Of a stretch of 64,000 nt of DNA, positions 8,601-16,895 are shown piece by piece (within the stretch, counting starts at the first letter, position 1; the number at the start of each line of letters is the position of its first letter). Where the stretch lies: contig CADCCF010000003.1 in the NCBI GenBank assembly GCA_902799835.1, positions 124,001 to 188,000 of the forward strand, in the 5' to 3' direction. The notes under the pieces are model-generated. The model saw only the letters and a program-made list of their open reading frames with translations. It made no database searches and was not told where the DNA came from. The stretch comes from an uncultured Pseudomonadota bacterium. Its GTDB lineage: Bacteria > Pseudomonadota > Alphaproteobacteria > RF32 > CAG-239. Both the position numbers and the translations under genes were made by a program.

Positions 8601-10608
8601 CGGATGGTCTGAAGGTCGTGGCGGTGCTATCAGTAATGAAAAAGGAACATTAACTGTTTCCAACACCTCTTTTGTCGGTAACAAGACTTATGGGACAAAC
8701 GGCTCACCGGATACCGGCGGTGCAATTTATAATTATGAAGGAACAGCCACAATTTCCGGTGCAACCTTTACCGGCAATGAAACAATTGGTTCTGCTTCCG
8801 GATCAGGCGGTGCTATTTATAATAGCGGTACTCTGATTAAAGAAGGAATTATGAGTATCACAAATTCAACATTTACCGATAACAAATCAAGCTTTGGCGG
8901 GGCTATCAGCAACTCCAATAAGCTAACCATAACCAACAGTACCTTTGACGGAAATCTGGCGCATAACTATTATGCCAGCGGAGAAGATTATGGTGGCAGA
9001 GGCGGAGCTCTTATCAACTTTTACGGTGGAAATGTCGAAATTACTGACAGCACATTTACCAACAACACGGCTCTTCGTCTCGGTGGCGCCATGGAAAACG
9101 GCGGTAATATAACATTCAGTGGTCATAACGTTTTTGAAGGAAATAAAGCCGGCGATCAGCTGAATGATATTTATAATACCAGAAATATTACCGTTTCAGG
9201 AGACTTAACGCTTGACGGCGGTATCACAGGTTATTCAGCTATGAGCCCCGGAAAAATCACATTTACCGATGGTTCTAACCTGACCGTTAAAGCCGGTACA
9301 ACCTCAATTGTTAACAATGACGTTAAAAATGAAGGCGCAACGCTTCATATGAATTTTGACAACGGTTACACCGGACAATATGCATTAATTGCCGACGGTA
9401 GTACATTGGATAATGAGTTTACGCTTGCTGATAACAATTTGTATAATATTTCTGTAACAGATATCAATGGAACTTATGATATTAGCAAGAAGTCAAATTC
9501 TGAAATTGCTGACAAAATCGGTGCTTCATCAAATGATGTAGCCGCTATTTTAGCCATCACCAGCGGTGATAGCGCTAATCCTTCATTTAACAAGATTGCC
9601 GACAATATCAGCGACTTAATTCAGTCCAATAATGCTGAAGATGTTAAAGCCGCTATAGAGGCTACCCATGCATTGGCACCTGATGCTGACCCGATAATTG
9701 AACAATCTCAAACCGCGACAATCAAGCAGGTATTTAATGCTGTCGGTACACGTTTGAGCGGTGGAATTTCCGGCGGTTCACAAGGAATGTCATCCGGTGA
9801 TGCCTTAGAAGATTTATCTGTATGGGTACAAGGCTTAGCCAACCGCGCTAAACTTGATACAACCTCAAAATCTAACGGTTTCAGAGCCGATACTTACGGT
9901 GTAGCTTTCGGTTTGGAAAAGAAACTTGATAATGATGTAAAAGCCGGTGTCGGTTATGCTTATAACACCACTGATGTTGATGCCAAAGGACGTGATACCG
10001 AAATTAAAACTCATACACTTTTAGCTTATGGTGAATACAAGCCCAGCGATTGGTTCGTAAATGGTGTCATCTCCTATAGTTGGTCCGATTACAAAGAAAA
10101 GAAAAATGTATTTGGTAACATTGTAGATGCCAATTATGATGTTGAAACACTCGGATTGCAAGCTATGACCGGATATGATTTGCATACTCAATTTGCCACC
10201 ATTACACCGGAGGCCGGATTGCGTTATGTCCGTATCAACGGTGATAATTATGTTGATTCAGCCGGACAATCTATCGCCTCAGGTAACAGCAATATCATAA
10301 CCGGCGTTATCGGCTCAAAAATCAGCAAAGCCATTGAGACTGAATCCGGCCTAAGATTAACTCCTGAGGCCAGATTAGCCCTGACTTATGATCTGAAGCA
10401 GGCTCATAATAAATCAAACGTAGTACTGCCTAACGGTTCATCATACAGCATCAATGGCAAAACTTTGGACCGCTTTGGGGTTGAAGTTGGCGGTAGCTTG
10501 ACGGCCGAAGTCGAAGATAATGTTGAAATGTCTTTGGGCTATGAAGGCGGCTTCCGTGATGATTATCAAGACCACAGCGGATTGCTCAACGTTAAATACA
10601 AATTTTAA
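5605..10608 (+). CDS. Giant Pmp-repeat autotransporter adhesin
   Basis: A 1667-residue type V secretion protein. Residues 1-23 are a signal peptide (MKRNLFLTTALVAVSFVAKS...). The passenger, to about residue 1240, is built from dozens of short repeats of the chlamydial Pmp type: GGAI(Y/N)N alternating with F-x-x-N (for example GGAIYNSGTV, STFTNN), which fold as a right-handed beta-helix. Residues from about 1400 (EDLSVWVQGLANR) to the terminal Phe form the autotransporter beta-barrel. An acidic linker rich in Asp/Asn/Glu sits near residue 560. Two related blocks (near 5.94-6.24 and 6.71-7.0 kb) share NDI(F/Y)N-x-GTL-x-LNPG. SD AAAAGGAG lies 9 nt before the ATG. Likely a surface adhesin; the following acetyltransferase may be co-transcribed. 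Confidence 0.92.
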   Translation: MKRNLFLTTALVAVSFVAKSALAEEVITERLVVASGETRSFNQATADGIESPDPYISGGVIKNEGTVNIDDSTFTDNSAERGGVIYNSNILNIGNSSFENNHASISAGAIYNSSHGVVNISGNTTFEGNTHAPNAGEEIPNDIFNVGTLNLNPGADKTISFKGGIDGDGGNDHGTMNVNGQGTVHVENELIYHDVNLNSGTLELDSYTSAKASRFVINEQAKFSADRTEFKNSNVKEENKDGGAIFRTFTDDDDAGDEMINISNSEFKNNTARNGGAIANKSTAGSGTGDIPEYIPNVIKNSDFMGNESEYSGGAIYNEGVMYIENSDFIGNQTGDSQAYGGAIYNSSDGFLTLKDSNFRNNTAGSSGGAIYNSGTVAIGGNSTFRGNKHTSNEIANDIYNIGTLSLNPGEDETISFEGGIDGEGGEGEIVIWGDGKVSISNELAYQDVKNLKGTLELTPNTNVKNSYIDVTTVFEGDTILNAKGVSFNSRDASSGEYGGVIYSNSEINIKDSEFVNNTISSSEDSYGGAILNDGNANISNTLFSGNKIITIEDLNNVDPDNEDPDNENTENEDTIKNKGGAIANYDQMIITKSEFSDNEIVANESDNYGGAISNKQALITIEDSEFNNNKVSGNDSDNYGGAINNEDGYVSIINSFFVGNKVTGNNSNNSGGAINNTEDSYVAISNTTFTNNEAGDAGGAINNKESEITISDATFISNKTADSAGAINNEGGTITISNSTFTNNKVMHSEGDYMLKYGGAINNTEYSSMEISGTAFNNNKVKAAGSALGGAISNDKSLLTITNTTFTGNEATGGAASSGGAIYNSGAIDEEGESLSIINIADSTFSKNISSWGGAIDNSGKLGLTNVSFVENKAEYYSPENGGVGGAIRNYSEATVTGSNFSKNTSFLGGAIYNDGDMTLSNSSFSDNKATIEDESSEIAQGGAIYNIGKLTVSATDFTGNETKGNFVTYGGAISNEGSSSEITISDSTFEGNKATSNGWSEGRGGAISNEKGTLTVSNTSFVGNKTYGTNGSPDTGGAIYNYEGTATISGATFTGNETIGSASGSGGAIYNSGTLIKEGIMSITNSTFTDNKSSFGGAISNSNKLTITNSTFDGNLAHNYYASGEDYGGRGGALINFYGGNVEITDSTFTNNTALRLGGAMENGGNITFSGHNVFEGNKAGDQLNDIYNTRNITVSGDLTLDGGITGYSAMSPGKITFTDGSNLTVKAGTTSIVNNDVKNEGATLHMNFDNGYTGQYALIADGSTLDNEFTLADNNLYNISVTDINGTYDISKKSNSEIADKIGASSNDVAAILAITSGDSANPSFNKIADNISDLIQSNNAEDVKAAIEATHALAPDADPIIEQSQTATIKQVFNAVGTRLSGGISGGSQGMSSGDALEDLSVWVQGLANRAKLDTTSKSNGFRADTYGVAFGLEKKLDNDVKAGVGYAYNTTDVDAKGRDTEIKTHTLLAYGEYKPSDWFVNGVISYSWSDYKEKKNVFGNIVDANYDVETLGLQAMTGYDLHTQFATITPEAGLRYVRINGDNYVDSAGQSIASGNSNIITGVIGSKISKAIETESGLRLTPEARLALTYDLKQAHNKSNVVLPNGSSYSINGKTLDRFGVEVGGSLTAEVEDNVEMSLGYEGGFRDDYQDHSGLLNVKYKF

Positions 10609-10643
10609 TGTGATGGCGTGATTTTATACAGGAGTAACAGTAA

Positions 10644-11225
10644 ATGCCTCAAAAAATACTGAGCATCGCTCAAATCAGATCATTGATGAAAAAAGGAACA
10701 CCAATGATATTCGGCACCGATTTGCTACAGTCTTTTTATGAGTATGGGCAGGAAGCCTTAAAAATCACCATGGAATTAAATAACAAATACCATACGCCCG
10801 AAAAAGTCCACGAGTTGTTTTCCAAGTTGATTGCTCGTAAGGTTGATAAAGAGTGCTTGATATTGCCGCCTTTTTACACTGAGTTTGGCAAAAACATCAA
10901 GTTGGGTAAAAGGGTTTTTATCAACACTTGTTGCCATTTTCAAGATAATGGCGGAATTGAACTTGGGGATAATACGATGCTGGGCAGCAATGTCACCATC
11001 GTCACTTTAAACCATGATTTTGATCCTAAAACACGGTGCAACACCACCCCAAAACCCGTCAAAATCGGCAAAAACGTATGGATCGGTGCTAATGTCACAA
11101 TTCTCCCCGGGGTTTGCATCGGCGATAATTCAATCATCGGTGCCGCCAGTGTGGTAACCAAAGATGTTCCGGCCAACACTTTAGCTTATGGCGTTCCATG
11201 CCGCAGCATTCGTAAAATTTGTTAA
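10644..11225 (+). CDS. Maltose/galactoside O-acetyltransferase-like LbH protein
   Basis: A 193-residue left-handed beta-helix acetyltransferase of the NodL/LacA/Maa family. Hexapeptide repeats cover the C-terminal half (IELGDNTMLGSNVTIVT, VKIGKNVWIGANVTILPG, IGDNSIIGAASVVTKDVP), with the catalytic His in TLNHDFDP and the usual ending PANTLAYGVPCRSIR. These enzymes move acetyl from acetyl-CoA to a sugar hydroxyl in the cytoplasm. The gene starts 35 nt after the autotransporter stop with SD AGGAG about 10 nt before the ATG, so it may be read through from that gene. The acceptor cannot be inferred. Confidence 0.85.
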   Translation: MPQKILSIAQIRSLMKKGTPMIFGTDLLQSFYEYGQEALKITMELNNKYHTPEKVHELFSKLIARKVDKECLILPPFYTEFGKNIKLGKRVFINTCCHFQDNGGIELGDNTMLGSNVTIVTLNHDFDPKTRCNTTPKPVKIGKNVWIGANVTILPGVCIGDNSIIGAASVVTKDVPANTLAYGVPCRSIRKIC

Positions 11226-11331
11226 AGCTGATGGCTTCACAAACATATTCGTCCACCAGTTTTTCCCGCCTCCAAACCATATTTTGCATTACAAAATAAG
11301 AATAAGCGACTGGAATAATAAATAAGTTATT

Positions 11332-12225
11332 TTATTGATGACCAAACTTTTCCTGCAATTTTTCCAGAAATAGATTTGCTGCAGAAGAGCGCAAGGAAGA
11401 TTTGTTCCAAACAATATTTAATTTTGCTTCCGATTTTGGTTCAAGCGGTCTAAAACAAAGCGGGCTTTTATCGGAAGTATCAGCAAGTTTATCCAAAGTT
11501 ATTGCATATCCTATACCAGATTTAACCATTATTGCCGCATTATAAATTAAATTATATGTTGCAACAGTTTTCAAATTGTCAAACTGCCCGTGAAACCATT
11601 TAAGAAATTCATTATTTGATGATTTCTTTATCGCTTGGCGAGAATTTATCAGAGGCAAACCTTTTAAGTTTTCGAGCCTGATTGTTTTATATTGAGCTAG
11701 CGGACTGTCTTTGCGCATCAAAACTCCCCATACATCAGTAACCGGCAACGCAATACTATTGTATTTTGATATGTCGGTATGTTGTACCAAAAGTCCGAAA
11801 TCCAAAAATTTTTTATCCAGCTTTTCCATAACATCTTCAGCATTGCCGGAATAAAGATGGAAAGTAATATTGGGATGCGTAGAACGTATTTCTTTGATAA
11901 CATCGGCGACGTATCGCATAGCATCAGTTTCACCACCACCGATATAAACCTCGCCCCTGACATCAACACCGGAAGAAATAATATCTCTCTTGGTTTTATT
12001 GACCATTTCAACAATTTCTTCCGCACGGTCTTTTAGAAGCATTCCTTCATCGGTCAGGGTGATTTTGTATTTTCCGCGCACAAATAGTTTTTGTTTAAGT
12101 TCATATTCCAAATCTTGCATTTGGCGTGTTAAAGTCGGTTGAGTTAAATGCAAAGCATTAGCCGCGGCAGTAATACTACCCTCTCTTGCAACTGCTAAAA
12201 AATATTTTAAAACACGTATTTCCAT
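11332..12225 (-). CDS. LysR-family transcriptional regulator
   Basis: A 297-residue LTTR of standard length. The N-terminal winged helix-turn-helix reads GSITAAANALHLTQPTLTRQ (about residues 16-35), followed by the linker helix and a periplasmic-binding-like effector domain from about residue 90 (VRGEVYIGGGETDAMRYVA). It is divergent from the periplasmic hydrolase gene at 12351, the classic arrangement for LysR control of a neighbour; the 125-bp AT-rich intergenic region is the likely operator zone. The inducer is unknown. Confidence 0.9.
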   Translation of the reverse strand: MEIRVLKYFLAVAREGSITAAANALHLTQPTLTRQMQDLEYELKQKLFVRGKYKITLTDEGMLLKDRAEEIVEMVNKTKRDIISSGVDVRGEVYIGGGETDAMRYVADVIKEIRSTHPNITFHLYSGNAEDVMEKLDKKFLDFGLLVQHTDISKYNSIALPVTDVWGVLMRKDSPLAQYKTIRLENLKGLPLINSRQAIKKSSNNEFLKWFHGQFDNLKTVATYNLIYNAAIMVKSGIGYAITLDKLADTSDKSPLCFRPLEPKSEAKLNIVWNKSSLRSSAANLFLEKLQEKFGHQ

Positions 12226-12350
12226 AAAGAAAACATAACAAGATTAAATATGCCTGTCAAGCATAATTAAATATTGAAAATAAGTATTTGTTATATAAAA
12301 ACACATATTGTATGTTGAGACTATAACAAATTAAACATAGGAGATATTTT

Positions 12351-13394
12351 ATGAAAATGAGAACATTATGTGCTTTATCAATGACAGCTTTAGGTTTGGT
12401 TTTTGCCACATCGGACAGTGCGTGCGCCGCAGATGCTAGCAATGCAGAGTGGGACAAGGTTTTTGCTAAATCCGACAAGGTAACAAGCAGGAAAGTAAGC
12501 TTTAAGAACAGATTTGGCATTGAGTTGGTCGGAGATTTATACGAGCCTAAAAACAAACCGGAAGGTAAAATGCAAGCTATTGCTGTTTCCGGTCCTTTTG
12601 GTGCGGTTAAAGAGCAATCCTCCGGACTTTACGCCCAAACACTTGCTGAGCGTGGTTTTGTAACCTTGGCATTTGATCCGTCATTTACCGGCGAAAGCGG
12701 AGGTAATACTCGCAATGTGGCTTCTCCGGATATTAATACCGATGACTTTTCGGCAGCAGTTGATTATTTAACCACATTGGGACAAGTTGATGAAAACAAA
12801 ATTGGTATTGTCGGCATCTGCGGTTGGGGCGGATTTGCCTTGAATGCAGCCGCACAGGATACGCGCATTAAAGCAACCGTCACTTCTACAATGTATGATA
12901 TGACAAGGGTAACAGCACACGGCTATAATGACAGTATGTCCGCTGATGATTTGTATAAAATGCGCCAAGATTTGAACAATCAACGCACTAAAGAAGCTCA
13001 AGGTGCACCGATTGCCGGTGCTCCGGGATTGCCGGATAAATTAACCGGTGAAGAACCGCAGTTTGTTCAAGACTATTTCAACTATTACAAAACAAAAATC
13101 GGTTTTCATCCGCGTTCTATCAATTCTAACGGACATTGGAATGTTACCTCGGCACTCTCGCTGATTACACAACCGATTTTGGCTTATGCTGATACCATTA
13201 AATCCCCGGTATTAATGATACATGGCGAAAAAGCTCACAGCCGCTATTTCTCGGAAGATGCATTCAAAAAATTGACCGGCAATAACAAGGAATTGATGAT
13301 TATTCCGGGTGCAAATCACACTGATTTGTATTACAAAACGGATGTTATCCCGTTTGATAAAATGGAGCAGTTCTTTAAGAATAATTTGAAGTAA
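12351..13394 (+). CDS. Periplasmic alpha/beta hydrolase, dienelactone hydrolase-like
   Basis: A 347-residue secreted hydrolase: signal peptide ending around CAADA (residues 1-25), then an alpha/beta-hydrolase core. The nucleophile elbow reads GICGWGG with Cys157 in place of Ser, as in dienelactone-hydrolase-type enzymes; the late catalytic His is in GANHTDLYY. An early strand carries VGDLYEPKNKP, common in the YcjY-like branch. A lid-like insertion (about residues 190-260) is rich in polar residues. SD GGAGA lies 8 nt before the ATG. LysR control is likely from the divergent gene, and the downstream remnants suggest a former redox/hydrolase operon. Substrate unknown. Confidence 0.85.
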   Translation: MKMRTLCALSMTALGLVFATSDSACAADASNAEWDKVFAKSDKVTSRKVSFKNRFGIELVGDLYEPKNKPEGKMQAIAVSGPFGAVKEQSSGLYAQTLAERGFVTLAFDPSFTGESGGNTRNVASPDINTDDFSAAVDYLTTLGQVDENKIGIVGICGWGGFALNAAAQDTRIKATVTSTMYDMTRVTAHGYNDSMSADDLYKMRQDLNNQRTKEAQGAPIAGAPGLPDKLTGEEPQFVQDYFNYYKTKIGFHPRSINSNGHWNVTSALSLITQPILAYADTIKSPVLMIHGEKAHSRYFSEDAFKKLTGNNKELMIIPGANHTDLYYKTDVIPFDKMEQFFKNNLK

Positions 13395-13405
13395 GAAGTG
13401 GTTAC

Positions 13406-13630
13406 ATGAAAAAAGTTCTAATTGTATCAAGCAGTTTGCGTGGCGGCAGTAATTCCGAAATTTTAGCGCACGAAGCTGAAAGAGGAGCAATTGATGCCTG
13501 AAACGAAGTAGAATTTATCAGCCTAAGAAATAAAGATATTAAATTTTGTATTGGATGTTTGAGTTGCCAGAAAACTCATAAATGTGTTCTAAAAGACGAT
13601 ATGCCAGAGTTAATCGGCAAAGTGCGATAA
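13406..13630 (+). pseudogene. Broken NAD(P)H-dependent flavodoxin-like oxidoreductase
   Basis: The frame from ATG 13406 reads MKKVLIVSSSLRGGSNSEIL, the start of a flavodoxin-fold FMN oxidoreductase, meets an in-frame TGA at about 13499, then continues as NEVEFISLRNKDIKFCIGC and LSCQKTHKCVLKDDMPELI before a TAA at 13630. The C-GC-x-x-C segment fits iron-sulphur flavoprotein-like relatives. Normal proteins continue for about 100 more residues after this point, so the gene has both a nonsense codon and a 3' truncation. It sits 12 nt after the hydrolase gene and 26 nt before the SnoaL-like gene, in the same direction. Confidence 0.8.
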
Positions 13631-13656
13631 ATATAAAGAAATTTAAGGAGATAAAA

Positions 13657-14076
13657 ATGGAGAAACTTGAAGCCCACAAAGCAACGATGAAACGCTTCGA
13701 AACCATGATTAACACTGCAGATTCAAACCTTGCTAAAGAGCTTGTGGCAAATGATGCTCCCTTTTATACACCCGCGTCGCCTACCCCGCTTTATGGTGGC
13801 GAAGGTTATCTATCGGTTGTTCATTGGATGCGAAAAGGCTTTTCCGATGTGCAGTGGAAATTGGAAGAAATGGTCACCGAGGGCAATATTGTTGCGGTGC
13901 GTTGGACATTGACCGGTACCAACGACGGTGAATTTATGGGAATCCCCGCTACCGGCAAGCATATCTCTACTTCAGTGATGAATTTCTACTATTTCAACGA
14001 TGAAGGTAAAGTTGTTAATGATATTGCCGCTGAAGGTATGATCGGCATCTTACGCGGCATCGGTGCACTAAAATAA
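13657..14076 (+). CDS. SnoaL-like/ester cyclase-type protein
   Basis: A 139-residue protein of the NTF2-like superfamily. The phrases LYGGEGYLSVVHWMRKGFSD, GNIVAVRWTLTGTNDGEFMG and IPATGKHISTSVMNFYYF match the SnoaL-like polyketide-cyclase/ester-cyclase family of small cone-shaped cytoplasmic enzymes. I start it at 13657 because AAGGAG lies 8 nt upstream and the preceding in-frame extension belongs to the broken oxidoreductase gene. It is the last gene of the LysR-linked cluster and is followed by a terminator. The substrate is unknown; many members are of uncertain catalytic activity. Confidence 0.82.
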   Translation: MEKLEAHKATMKRFETMINTADSNLAKELVANDAPFYTPASPTPLYGGEGYLSVVHWMRKGFSDVQWKLEEMVTEGNIVAVRWTLTGTNDGEFMGIPATGKHISTSVMNFYYFNDEGKVVNDIAAEGMIGILRGIGALK

Positions 14077-14084
14077 TGATATAC

Positions 14085-14114
14085 AAAAAACCTCTTCATC
14101 AAGAAGAGGCTTTT
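14085..14114. terminator. Bidirectional terminator between SnoaL-like gene and tRNA
   Basis: CCTCTT and AAGAGG (14091-14109) form a stem; on the minus strand it is followed by six U and ends the tRNA transcript, on the plus strand by CUUUU and ends the hydrolase cluster. Confidence 0.8.
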
Positions 14115-14117
14115 ATA

Positions 14118-14194
14118 TGGTGGGTCCTGATGGACTCGAACCAACGACCAGACCGTTATGAGCGGCCTGCTCTAACCAACTGAGCTAAGGACCC
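14118..14194 (-). tRNA. tRNA with CAU anticodon, probably tRNA-Ile2
   Basis: A 77-nt cloverleaf with encoded CCA. The acceptor stem GGGTCCT pairs with AGGACCC, the D arm reads TTAGCTCAGTTGGTTAGAGC, the anticodon loop CTCATAA gives CAU, and the T loop is GTTCGAG. The body (CTTAGCTCAG, GCAGGC before the anticodon stem, TTGG-like variable region) resembles lysidine-modified tRNA-Ile2 more than elongator tRNA-Met. The initiator tRNA is excluded because its three anticodon-stem G-C pairs are absent. Confidence 0.92.
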
Positions 14195-14208
14195 GTAAAC
14201 TGAAAGAA

Positions 14209-14237
14209 TAGATAAGCCAAATTTACTTTATAGTCAA
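14209..14237 (-). promoter_or_regulatory. Promoter of the CAU tRNA
   Basis: Minus-strand TTGACT (14232-14237) and TATCTA (14209-14214) are spaced by 17 bp and end about 15 nt before the mature tRNA 5' end. The promoter is squeezed into the gap after the nagB stop codon. Confidence 0.6.
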
Positions 14238-14246
14238 GCAAAAATT

Positions 14247-15032
14247 TTATCTGTTTTCAATACTGTTAAAATACTCAACCGTACTTTTCGACAACTTTGA
14301 CGCTGCCCCACTATCACAGACAACTATACCATGCGGATGCAACTGTAATGCACTGACAGTCCACCGATGATTAACCGAACCTTCTATCGCTTGATAAACA
14401 GCATCTGCTTTATTGTTGCCAAACGCCATAATGATAACTTCTTGTGCATCCATAATTGTGCCAACTCCAACTGTCAGAGCCTGCTTTGGCACATTGGTAA
14501 CATTATTACCAAAAAAGCGCGAATTATCTTTAATGGTTGATGGAGCCAAGGTTTTGATACGCGTGCGTGATTGCAATGACGAAAACGGTTCGTTAAACGC
14601 TATATGCCCGTCACTACCGACACCTCCCAAAAACAAATCTATCCCGCCATAAGTCTGAATTGCTCGTTCATAATTCTCACATTCTTTGGCATAATCTTTA
14701 GTCAATCCGTTCAAAATATGAATATTTTTAGGGTTAATATCAATATGATCAAAAAAGTTATTGTACATAAAATAGTGATAACTCTGCGGGTTGGTGGGCT
14801 CCAGTCCGACATATTCATCCATGTTAAAAGTAACCACATGCTCAAACGAAACTTTTTTATTTTTGCACAAGTCAATCAATTCATGATAAACTCCCAATGG
14901 TGTCGAACCGGTTGGCAAACCCAACACAAAAGGATTTTTCGCCGTAGGTCTTGCTCGTTTAATTCGATAAGCAATATATCGGGCTACCCAAGTTGTGCAA
15001 TCGTTTTTATCTTCTTTTATGATAACTCGCAT
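14247..15032 (-). CDS. nagB: Glucosamine-6-phosphate deaminase
   Basis: A 261-residue NagB. It converts glucosamine-6-phosphate to fructose-6-phosphate and ammonia in the cytoplasm, the last step of GlcNAc catabolism. Signature pieces are [16 protein letters not shown] near the start, FNMDEYVGL with the catalytic Asp, [14 protein letters not shown] and the C-terminal [15 protein letters not shown]. It follows nagA with a 1-base stop/start overlap, so the two are translationally coupled. The length equals that of the short NagB type. Confidence 0.96.
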   Translation of the reverse strand: MRVIIKEDKNDCTTWVARYIAYRIKRARPTAKNPFVLGLPTGSTPLGVYHELIDLCKNKKVSFEHVVTFNMDEYVGLEPTNPQSYHYFMYNNFFDHIDINPKNIHILNGLTKDYAKECENYERAIQTYGGIDLFLGGVGSDGHIAFNEPFSSLQSRTRIKTLAPSTIKDNSRFFGNNVTNVPKQALTVGVGTIMDAQEVIIMAFGNNKADAVYQAIEGSVNHRWTVSALQLHPHGIVVCDSGAASKLSKSTVEYFNSIENR

Positions 15033-16189
15033 CAGATATTTCCTTTTTTCAATTCACCTTTGATAATGATATAAATCAATTCTAAATCTTTGTCCAGTAC
15101 AATTATATCTGCATCATTACCCGGCACCAATAATCCGATATTTTTTTGTTTCATAATTTGTGCCGGATTGGTCGAGGTCATTCTGACTGCTTTTTCAATC
15201 GGAATTCCCCAAGACACTAAATTACGAAATCCATCCAACATTGATATTGCCGAACCGTTCATCACATTATCACTTTTGCGATAAAAACATTTATCCAAAT
15301 ATAAATCAGGCGTCATCGACAAATCAGTTTTAGCCGGATACAGTGCATCGGTAATCATCACAATTTGGCTCAAAGGTTTGCACTTCAAAAGCAAATTTAC
15401 CAAATTTGGGTTTACATGTACACCATCACCGATAATTTCACAAGACAATTCCGAATGAATCAACGCCGCCCCTACTACACCAGGTTCACGATGATGAAGC
15501 GGACGCATCGCATTAAACAAATGGGTAACATGCATAATATTGGCTTGCATTCCCTCCATCATCTGATCATAAGTAGCATTGGTATGCCCGGCCTGCAAAA
15601 CTATCCCTTTGTCATTGCAATATAAAGCCAGTTCTCTCATCCCTTTCAATTCAGGGGCCACTGTCATATTAATCAAATGCCCCTTTGTCGCCTTATACAA
15701 CCGTTTCATATATGGCAAATCAACTTTTGACAGCCCATCAGCCATCTGCGCACCCATTCTCTCAGGTGACAAAAACGGTCCCTCTAAGTGAATACCTAAA
15801 ATACGTGCTCCCTTTTCCTTACCCATTGCTGAAACAATTGCATCAATGTTTTGCAATAATTTTTCCTCTTTTGCCGCATTGCAAGTCGGAATAAATGACG
15901 TAACCCCATATTCTGCCAAAACTTCCGACATTTTCAAAATTGCTTCCGAATTTCCGTCATCAGTACCATATCCGCCCATTCCATGAATATGGGTATCAAT
16001 AAACCCCGGCATAATATAGGCCCCGTTGACGTCAACTACTTTTATATTTTTGCTAAATTTTTTTTGTTTAAAACGTTCTTCATTATAGACATCAATTATT
16101 TTACCATGCTTAACATGAACAGCACACCTCGGCATGACCGAAAATCCGGTTAACACATTTGCATTATGCAGACAAAACTCCGACTGCAT
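15032..16189 (-). CDS. nagA: N-acetylglucosamine-6-phosphate deacetylase
   Basis: A 385-residue amidohydrolase that removes acetate from GlcNAc-6-phosphate. Metal and active-site motifs: [52 protein letters not shown] with HHREPG, and [10 protein letters not shown] start it at ATG 16189 (MQSEFCLHN), where GGAG lies 8 nt upstream; the GTG two codons earlier is only 2 nt from that SD. It is upstream of nagB in one operon. No GlcNAc transporter or regulator is in the window. GlcNAc could come from host mucin or cell-wall recycling. Confidence 0.95.
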   Translation of the reverse strand: MQSEFCLHNANVLTGFSVMPRCAVHVKHGKIIDVYNEERFKQKKFSKNIKVVDVNGAYIMPGFIDTHIHGMGGYGTDDGNSEAILKMSEVLAEYGVTSFIPTCNAAKEEKLLQNIDAIVSAMGKEKGARILGIHLEGPFLSPERMGAQMADGLSKVDLPYMKRLYKATKGHLINMTVAPELKGMRELALYCNDKGIVLQAGHTNATYDQMMEGMQANIMHVTHLFNAMRPLHHREPGVVGAALIHSELSCEIIGDGVHVNPNLVNLLLKCKPLSQIVMITDALYPAKTDLSMTPDLYLDKCFYRKSDNVMNGSAISMLDGFRNLVSWGIPIEKAVRMTSTNPAQIMKQKNIGLLVPGNDADIIVLDKDLELIYIIIKGELKKGNI

Positions 16190-16206
16190 CTTCACATCTC
16201 CAAAAA

Positions 16207-16872
16207 TTAAAATTCTATACGCACAATAACTCGACGATTCTTAATTCGGTTTTCGGGAATTGGTTCGCCATAGGGATTCATGTTTGGATAAGCTGGCGAA
16301 ATTTCTGCCAATCCCACCGCCTTAAAACGATTAATATCCATAGAATTAGCTATCATTGCACGCACTACCGCTCCGGCACGAGCCCCGGACAATTCCCAGT
16401 TGGAAGGTAATATATCTGACTCATTTGTATCATCGGTATGCCCTTCAACCACAATACGATATTTTTTATATTTGCTTGAATTAAGCAATAACGAAATTTT
16501 TTTAATAACCGGTATTGCTTCCGGCTTCAAGGTAACTGCTCCCTTGTCAAACAGATTAATTGAAGTCATCTCCAATGTTGCTCCATTAGCATCAGCAGAC
16601 ACAATCACATTATCATCTTCCAAATTAAGGTCCTGAACATCATTGAGAAAATTGGTCATGATGCTACCGCTCTCATCTGTATTTTGCGTTCCACCGAATG
16701 CCGCCGCCAAAGCATATTGAATTTGTGCTGCTTTATCTTTGTCCAAACTGGAAGAAGCAAACAAAACAATAAACAAAGCCAGCAACAAAGTCAGCAAATC
16801 CGAATAAGGAATAAGCCAAGTTTCGTCAGGATGTTCTTCATGAGGTGGATGATCAGGTTTTTTCTTTACCAT
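16207..16872 (-). CDS. motB: Flagellar motor protein MotB
   Basis: A 221-residue stator subunit. The single TM segment follows a charged N-terminus and holds the ion-binding Asp25 in IPYSDLLTLLLALFIVLF. A linker of about 60 residues precedes the OmpA-like peptidoglycan-binding domain (IVVEGHTDDTNES, NWELSGARAGAVVRAM, ENRIKNRRVIVRIEF). Together with MotA it forms the ion channel anchored to the cell wall around the rotor. The gene lies 23 nt downstream of motA in the same transcript. Confidence 0.93.
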   Translation of the reverse strand: MVKKKPDHPPHEEHPDETWLIPYSDLLTLLLALFIVLFASSSLDKDKAAQIQYALAAAFGGTQNTDESGSIMTNFLNDVQDLNLEDDNVIVSADANGATLEMTSINLFDKGAVTLKPEAIPVIKKISLLLNSSKYKKYRIVVEGHTDDTNESDILPSNWELSGARAGAVVRAMIANSMDINRFKAVGLAEISPAYPNMNPYGEPIPENRIKNRRVIVRIEF

Positions 16873-16895
16873 CTTACTACACTCTACTTTACAAT

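Noticed and set aside
13406..13630. TGA read as Trp or selenocysteine in the broken oxidoreductase
   Set aside because: TGA is used as a normal stop (tsaD, the DUF167 gene), Trp is TGG throughout, and the gene is also truncated at its 3' end.
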